Assembly (NCBI RefSeq): GCF_003012705.1
Contig: NZ_PXYL01000017.1
Location: forward strand, 1-64,000
Reading direction: 5' to 3'
DNA: 64,000 nucleotides
From: Pseudaminobacter soli (ex Li et al. 2025)
GTDB taxonomy: Bacteria; Pseudomonadota; Alphaproteobacteria; Rhizobiales; Rhizobiaceae
In this document: positions 59,789 to 64,000 of the stretch, one piece after another
Layout: the number at the start of each line of letters is the position of its first letter
Position numbering within the stretch: the first letter of the stretch is position 1
Notes under the pieces: generated by a model
Seen by the model: only the letters and a program-made list of their open reading frames with translations
Databases searched by the model: none
What the model was told of the DNA's origin: nothing
Position numbers and translations under genes: made by a program

Positions 59789-60240
59789 GTGTCGAAGCCT
59801 GCTCTTAATCCTGTGCTTGCCGAGCTTCGAGCGCGCATCGGCCAGCTCGAAGGTGGCGCGGCACGCACCCAATCCGTGCTGCCGTTTGCGGTTCCGGAGA
59901 TGGACCGTGCGTTGCCGGGCGGCGGGCTCGCCTTTGGCGCGTTGCGCGAGATCGCCGGCGGCGGGGGCGGGACGGTCGATGGCGCGGCAGCCGCGCTGTT
60001 CGTGGCCGGCATCGCCGCCCGGACGCGGGGCAAGGTGCTCTGGTGCATGACCCGCCCCGACCTGTTCTTTCCGGCGATCTCGCAGGCAGGACTTCATCCC
60101 GACCGTGTCGTCAGCTTCGCAAGCTGGCCGATCTGTTCGGCGACCGCGTCTATGTCAGCATGCGCCTGCGCCGGCGGCCGAACGATCGCCTGCGCCTGCA
60201 CGGCATCGCCACCCTGGCCGCCCGCTTGTGCAAGTGCGTA
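59789..60240 (+). pseudogene. imuA-dnaE2 deletion fusion
   Basis: GTG start with AGGAG upstream. Residues 1-108 are ImuA, the RecA/SulA-like SOS mutagenesis accessory protein (LPFAVPEMDRALPGGGLAFG, ALREIAGGGGGTVDGAAAAL, GKVLWCMTRPDLFF, HPDRVVS). At about 60112 the sequence jumps to DnaE2, the error-prone polymerase III alpha subunit, in another frame: LRKLADLFGDRVYVSMRLRR and PNDRLRLHGIATLAARLC. So imuA's end, all of imuB and the start of dnaE2 are deleted, and the dnaE2 part itself stops after 42 codons. The cassette is dead. Confidence 0.85.
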
Positions 60241-60345
60241 GGTTTGAACCAAGGCGGCCGTAGGAAATCGACCGCCGAAACGCAGAAAGGATTGCCAGTG
60301 CCGGGCATCCCTGACGCGCCGCCTACGCATTCTGCGCTACGCCCG

Positions 60346-61095
60346 TTACTTCACGGCAGCATTGCCGCCATCGGCGAAGAGAGCTGAACCTGTAACGAAA
60401 CTCGCCATGGGGCTTGCGAGGAAGAGAGCGGCGGAAGCGATCTCTTCGGATTTAGCAATCCGCTTCATGGCATGCAGGCCGGCAGCCCATTCCTTCTGGC
60501 TTTGATCGCCGGCCATGTCTGTATCCACGCCACCCGGCAGAAGGGCGTTTGCTCTGATGCCCTGCGATGCGTAGTCGGCGGCTATCCCTTTCACGAGGCC
60601 CATCAGACCCGCCTTCGATGCACCATAGGCGGCCATGCCGGGTAATCCGACGCTGGTTCCGACGAAGCTGGACGTGAACACAATGGAGCCTCCGCCGCGC
60701 TTGAGCATGGCGGGGATCTGACTGCGGGCCCCGAGATAGGCCGCCGTAAGGTTGATGGTCAGCGTCTGCTGCCAGTCTTCCGGCTCGATCTCGACAAGCG
60801 GTTTTGTCGGACCAACAGTCCCGGCATTGTTGACGGCGATGTCGAGGCCTCCAAATTCACGCACCGCGTCGATCACGAGACGTTCATGGGTGTCGGAGTG
60901 CCCGATATCTCCAGCGGAAGCATAGGCGTGTCCGCCCTTCGCGCGGATTTCGTCGGCGACCTCATCAAGTCGAGCTTTGCGGCGCGCCGTCAGGACGACC
61001 GCCGCGCCATGCTCGGCAAACATCAGCGCTACAGCGCGACCGATCCCGGCAGATGCGCCGGTGACGATGGCAACCTTGCCGTCAAGTAGTTTCAT
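60346..61095 (-). CDS. Short-chain dehydrogenase/reductase
   Basis: A 249-residue classical SDR: the NAD(P)-binding motif VTGASAGIGRAVALMFAEHG, VNNAGTVGPTKPLVE, the catalytic Ser in IVFTSSFVGTSVG, YGASKAGLMGLVKG (YxxxK) and the C-terminal TGSALFADGG. Ala/Arg residues after strand 2 (LTARRKARLDE) suggest NADP preference. The substrate is unknown. Both flanks are remnants (dnaE2, crcB), so there is no operon context. Confidence 0.92.
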   Translation of the reverse strand: MKLLDGKVAIVTGASAGIGRAVALMFAEHGAAVVLTARRKARLDEVADEIRAKGGHAYASAGDIGHSDTHERLVIDAVREFGGLDIAVNNAGTVGPTKPLVEIEPEDWQQTLTINLTAAYLGARSQIPAMLKRGGGSIVFTSSFVGTSVGLPGMAAYGASKAGLMGLVKGIAADYASQGIRANALLPGGVDTDMAGDQSQKEWAAGLHAMKRIAKSEEIASAALFLASPMASFVTGSALFADGGNAAVK

Positions 61096-61406
61096 ATGTC
61101 GAACAACCTTTTTGCTAGCGTTATCGGGGACGACATATTCCAGCGCCTTCGACCGGCCACTCCGTTTCTTGCGTTCAAAGTATCTACCTAGTGCGACATG
61201 ACGAATCCGCTGGCCAGCGCGCGACTCACTTTGAAAGCAAAATGCGGAGTTCCAGCGATGTCGGTCACTGTTACGGAATGGGGATGAAGACGCATGAATC
61301 GGCTTGCGAGCGGAGCAACGTGATGTTCACTGAGCGACAGAGCAATGATCTTACCGAGGGAGCGAACATGTATCCCTCCAAACAGAACGCAGCCGAACAC
61401 TCCGGT

Positions 61407-61667
61407 CTAGCTGACGATGACTGGACTGCAGTCGTTCGCCGGGATACGACTGGTGATTGGGGCCTGTGCTGCTTCTCCCCAGGGCGCGACGGAGGCGGCA
61501 AGCAGGCCAATCGCGAGTGAGCCAACGATGTTGACGGCCAGCGTGCCGCCGGGAAAGGCAGTGCCGAAGAAGCGAGCCGCAGCAACATGGACGCAAGGCA
61601 CGGGACCGAGATCAGCGGTACCCATGCGAGGCCGAGGCCAATTTGCCACAGTAGTTTTACTAGCCAT
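61407..61667 (-). pseudogene. Remnant of a CrcB/FluC fluoride channel
   Basis: The minus strand reads AAARFFGTAFPGGTLAVNIV and GSLAIGLLAA, matching the first TM pair of CrcB/FluC (R.FGT.FPWGTL.VN..GSF.IGLL). A frameshift lies upstream of this, and the remaining two TM helices are missing. 61096-61406 shows no gene. Confidence 0.65.
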
Positions 61668-61739
61668 CCCATCCGCTGCGCCTTAATGACAGATGGCGTG
61701 ACACGTACCCAGATCAACAATGAGAAATTCGGAGCCCGA

Positions 61740-62840
61740 ATGAACGAGCTGATGCCGTCCGGCAAAGACGGCCAGATTCCTCCTGACGGAGCCTCCCCCG
61801 TAGTCGATCATGCCGCCGAAAGGGCGCTTGTTCGTCGGCTCGTGTCACATTGCCAGCGCTTTCGCGATCCCGACAACGGCCGCGCGACAGTCGAGTTGGC
61901 CCTCACGCTCGCCCCCTTCCTGACGATCGCCGCAACACTGGTCTGGCTTACCGCCTATGCCGGGCCATTGCTCGGCGGCTGGCGATGGGCCTTGGTGGCG
62001 CTGCTGGCTCCGGCTTGCGCGGCTTTTCTGGTCCGGCTGTTCGCGATCCAGCACGATTGCGGTCATGGCTCCTTCACCAGTTCGCGCCTGGCAAACCGCT
62101 TGATCGGGCGCGCGCTGAGCGTGCTTACATTTACCCCCTACACGCTTTGGCAGAAGGCGCATGCAGCCCACCACGGCTCTTCGGGAAATCTCGACAAGCG
62201 CGGCATCGGCGACATCAACACCAGGACGGTCGCCGAATACGAGGCGATGAACCCCCGTCAACGGCTGATGTATCGCATCTACCGCAATCCGGTGGTCCTT
62301 ATCGTCCTCGGTGTTCCGCTCTATTTTCTCGTAGTGCACCGGCTTCCATACAATGAGGCGATACCGCGCGTGGACGCATGGCGCAGCGCGGGCGGGCTCA
62401 ATCTGGCGCTGGTTGCTTTCTACGGCGCGCTGGTCTGGCTGTCGGGCTGGGCGGCAATGCTTGCGGTGTTGCCCGTGGTGGTTATGGGCGCATGGGCCGG
62501 CGGCTGGCTGTTTTACATTCAGCACCAGTTCGAGGAGACGCGCTGGGACAAGGGCGACGCGTGGGATTTGCATGTCGCAGCGTTTGGCGGCAGCTCCTGG
62601 TATGTGCTGCCTCGCGCCGCGCAGTGGATCACCGGTTCGATCGGCCTGCACCATATTCATCATCTCTGCAGCCGCGTTCCGTTCTATCGATTGCAGGCAT
62701 GCTTCAATGACAGCGCAGAGCTCCGTGCGGCAAGCGAGCGCGTCAAGCTCACATTCGGCAAGAGCCTGGCCTGCATCAATCTCGCGCTTTGGGACGAAAG
62801 GCGCCGCCGCCTTGTCACTTTCGCGGAAGTCCGATCATAG
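61740..62840 (+). CDS. Membrane fatty acid desaturase
   Basis: A 366-residue di-iron desaturase from the ATG at 61740, which has GGAG nine bases upstream. An open extension to 61587 overlaps the crcB remnant and has no site. Histidine boxes are IQHDCGHGSF, KAHAAHHGSSG and GLHHIHHLCSR, and there are four TM segments (about 57-78, 82-105, 185-205 and 222-260). It introduces a double bond into acyl chains, probably to keep membranes fluid in the cold. The first TM pair, box positions and length are regular. Confidence 0.9.
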   Translation: MNELMPSGKDGQIPPDGASPVVDHAAERALVRRLVSHCQRFRDPDNGRATVELALTLAPFLTIAATLVWLTAYAGPLLGGWRWALVALLAPACAAFLVRLFAIQHDCGHGSFTSSRLANRLIGRALSVLTFTPYTLWQKAHAAHHGSSGNLDKRGIGDINTRTVAEYEAMNPRQRLMYRIYRNPVVLIVLGVPLYFLVVHRLPYNEAIPRVDAWRSAGGLNLALVAFYGALVWLSGWAAMLAVLPVVVMGAWAGGWLFYIQHQFEETRWDKGDAWDLHVAAFGGSSWYVLPRAAQWITGSIGLHHIHHLCSRVPFYRLQACFNDSAELRAASERVKLTFGKSLACINLALWDERRRRLVTFAEVRS

Positions 62841-62980
62841 GGACCCGCGCCGACGGCGTTGGTCTCGTCAGCGGCTGCGCAGATTCGTCGGCAACTTCGC
62901 GTTGGCTGGCCGGCTAAAGGCGTTAATCGGCGCAGCGCTAGAGCCACCCTCTGGGCGTCCCGCGCGGGGTGGCGGGATCA

Positions 62981-63256
62981 CTAACGTTCGGTGCTTCTGA
63001 GATCGGCTTCCGTCAGGACGTAAAAGGTCTTATTGCCGGGAATATACGCCTTCTGCGCGGCTTCCAGAATTGTAAAGCGGGCCGCATCAAAGGCCGCTAG
63101 GCATTTCTCTTCGGCATCAAACGCGGGCACCACGTTCAACAGTGCACGTACCTCGATTGAGAAGGGTATTTGGAAAGTTCCGTCATACCCAATGAAGCGA
63201 ATGCGCTTTCCGGCTTCATCGTAGCTTCGGCATCGATTGGGAAAGATCAGCGTCAT
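62981..63256 (-). CDS. DUF1488 family protein
   Basis: A 91-residue protein from the ATG at 63256 (MTLIFPNRCRSYDEAGKRIR), whose first bases overlap the stop of the upstream gene (ATGA). The pattern LIFPN..RS.D.....IRF.GYD and FEIPF/FDAARFTILEAAQKAY is that of DUF1488, a small rhizobial family of unknown function. It closes a minus-strand operon of four short genes. Confidence 0.8.
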   Translation of the reverse strand: MTLIFPNRCRSYDEAGKRIRFIGYDGTFQIPFSIEVRALLNVVPAFDAEEKCLAAFDAARFTILEAAQKAYIPGNKTFYVLTEADLRSTER

Positions 63257-63576
63257 TGCTTGCGTCCCGTCTGCCTCGGCTCGCATCTCGCCACCTCGGC
63301 CCGTCTTGCTACCTTGCATCCTAGGGCGTTGCGCGCATTGAGATGAATCATCATGGCGGTGGCTTCCGCTCGTCGCAGTCCAGTCATGGCACGACCATCC
63401 AAGACAGCAGGGACCCCAGTGAATACGTGATAGATCGTCCATGACCCGTCCATCTCCACCCGGCGGCCATAGGTGCGGTAGATGCTGTGCTGCGCCAGCG
63501 CGCCACCCTCATTTTCCCAGACGCTGATATCCATAGCATCTCGGCTACTCTCGTTTTTTGGGTCGCTCATGTGCAT
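63253..63576 (-). CDS. Small hypothetical protein in the DUF1488 operon
   Basis: A 107-residue protein from the ATG at 63576 with GAGGAG seven bases upstream. A beta-rich middle (HSIYRTYGRRVEMDGSWTIY, HVFTGVPAVL) and a C-terminal helix (LRRAEATAMMIHLNARN), without signal peptide. Coupled to the DUF1488 gene through an ATGA overlap. No family recognised, but composition and coupling make it a real gene. Confidence 0.65.
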   Translation of the reverse strand: MHMSDPKNESSRDAMDISVWENEGGALAQHSIYRTYGRRVEMDGSWTIYHVFTGVPAVLDGRAMTGLRRAEATAMMIHLNARNALGCKVARRAEVARCEPRQTGRKQ

Positions 63577-63641
63577 GGCAGTACTCCTCACCAGATGATC
63601 CAAGGCTCATTCATTCGATCCTGGCCGCGAACCTTTGCCGC

Positions 63642-63824
63642 CTACAGCAGCCTGTTGCGTTCCACGAGTTCACGAATACGCCGAAGGGTGCCGTCACAGT
63701 CGGATTTCTTACGGCGCAAAAGCTCGGCATTTTCGTTCGGGCGGATGCGGCCATCAGGCATAAGATCCGGTGTCGGGCATGGAACAGGCTGCTTGGGGTC
63801 GGAGGCTATTGTGATCTGTGTCAT
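63642..63824 (-). CDS. Small hypothetical protein in the DUF1488 operon
   Basis: A 60-residue protein with AAAGGACAAC upstream of the ATG, overlapping the stop of the preceding gene (TAATG). It is rich in Pro/Asp at the front and charged helix at the end (LRRIRELVERNRLL). No family recognised. Confidence 0.55.
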   Translation of the reverse strand: MTQITIASDPKQPVPCPTPDLMPDGRIRPNENAELLRRKKSDCDGTLRRIRELVERNRLL

Positions 63825-64000
63825 TATTGTTGTCCTTTGTGAATGAACCGCCGTTTGGACAAAGCCGCTTCCTTCCAGACTGGCCTAACCGTCGCGCAGT
63901 AGAGTTCGAGCCCCAGATCGTCGTTGATGCTGACGATGTCGGGATCCTGCGGCATATCGAGCGTGCGGAAGAGCGATCTGGCCAACCCGATCGCCGCGTC
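63824..64000 (-). CDS. C-terminal end of a gene running out of the window
   Basis: Fifty-eight codons, open to the window edge, read DAAIGLARSLFRTLDMPQDP, DIVSINDDLGLELYCATVRP and end RRFIHKGQQ. Compact and coding-like. No family recognised. The TAATG overlap with the next small gene places it at or near the front of the DUF1488 operon. Confidence 0.6.
   Translation of the reverse strand, partial: DAAIGLARSLFRTLDMPQDPDIVSINDDLGLELYCATVRPVWKEAALSKRRFIHKGQQ

Noticed and set aside
1-64000. CRISPR array, rRNA genes, integrase with attachment sites, plasmid replication genes
   Set aside because: Looked for and not found. The tandem repeats present are coding (2864 and 32504) or operator-like (15029), and no tyrosine or serine recombinase gene was seen.

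Overview
The window reads as chromosome of a high-GC alphaproteobacterium of the order Rhizobiales (Mesorhizobium or Aminobacter-like). The evidence is protein character (a BA14K-like repeat protein, DUF1488, DUF4142, two-domain universal stress proteins, IS407-type IS3 elements), the alphaproteobacterial LexA box upstream of an imuA remnant, and codon use. The genus is inference. No rRNA, no convincing tRNA, no CRISPR array and no replication origin were seen. This is accessory-rich, heavily rearranged DNA: at least twelve broken genes or element remnants lie among intact operons.

Layout. 0.5-6 kb: an HlyD-type membrane fusion protein with a small membrane partner, then secreted proteins (tandem-repeat Gly/Trp-rich protein, Spy/CpxP-like chaperone, two small secreted proteins). 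6.2-8.1 kb: an IS407-type element beside a broken universal stress gene, and an unlisted 31-residue membrane peptide. 8.3-14.4 kb: a stress or low-oxygen style cluster with three intact universal stress proteins, an FMN-binding split-barrel protein, a c-type cytochrome, a PRPP-synthetase homologue and an aminoglycoside-phosphotransferase-fold kinase. 14.4-20.1 kb: a decayed mobile region with an MgtA-type ATPase remnant, the 'mobile mystery' A/B pair (XRE regulator plus Fic protein) with a repeated operator, a GMC oxidoreductase remnant, an IS3 fragment, and phage antirepressor (BRO, Rha) remnants around an intact UPF0114 membrane protein.

20.4-23.9 kb: a minus-strand set of folE, an ECF sigma factor, DUF4142, a cupredoxin and a patatin-like lipase. 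24-27.1 kb: a hairpin and repeat array, an arylsulfatase and the tail of a second one. 27.4-34.5 kb: NYN/OST-HTH protein, HxlR regulator divergent from a DUF1330 gene, AraC regulator, and a YadA-like trimeric autotransporter translationally coupled to a small secreted protein. 34.8-44.2 kb: an unknown protein, a second IS407-type element, hemerythrin, a DsbA-like pseudogene carrying a perfect 21-bp palindrome, a YfcE-like phosphoesterase, SelO, a RibD-C-type reductase, and IS630 and IS110 remnants.

44.7-53.3 kb is the best-defined functional unit: a complete arginine deiminase operon (arcD-like antiporter, arcA, arcB, arcC), with a second APC permease, a winged-helix-like/TPR protein and a divergent coiled-coil protein as neighbours. 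It would import arginine, exchange it for ornithine and make ATP from carbamoyl phosphate without respiration, which fits the hemerythrin and stress proteins elsewhere. 53.4-64 kb: a KefB-type antiporter, GST-like protein, SGNH hydrolase, TetR regulator with a clear operator, dinB, an imuA-dnaE2 deletion scar that keeps its LexA box, an SDR, a fatty acid desaturase and a DUF1488 operon that leaves the window.

Two dispersed intergenic families stand out. One is an element of about 110 nt ending in a G.U-rich hairpin that folds only as plus-strand RNA (four hairpin copies, three of them with a shared upstream segment). The other is a degenerate bipartite repeat (five copies). Together with the 21-bp palindrome in the dsbA remnant and the operator array before the mobile mystery pair, these are the least explained signals here.
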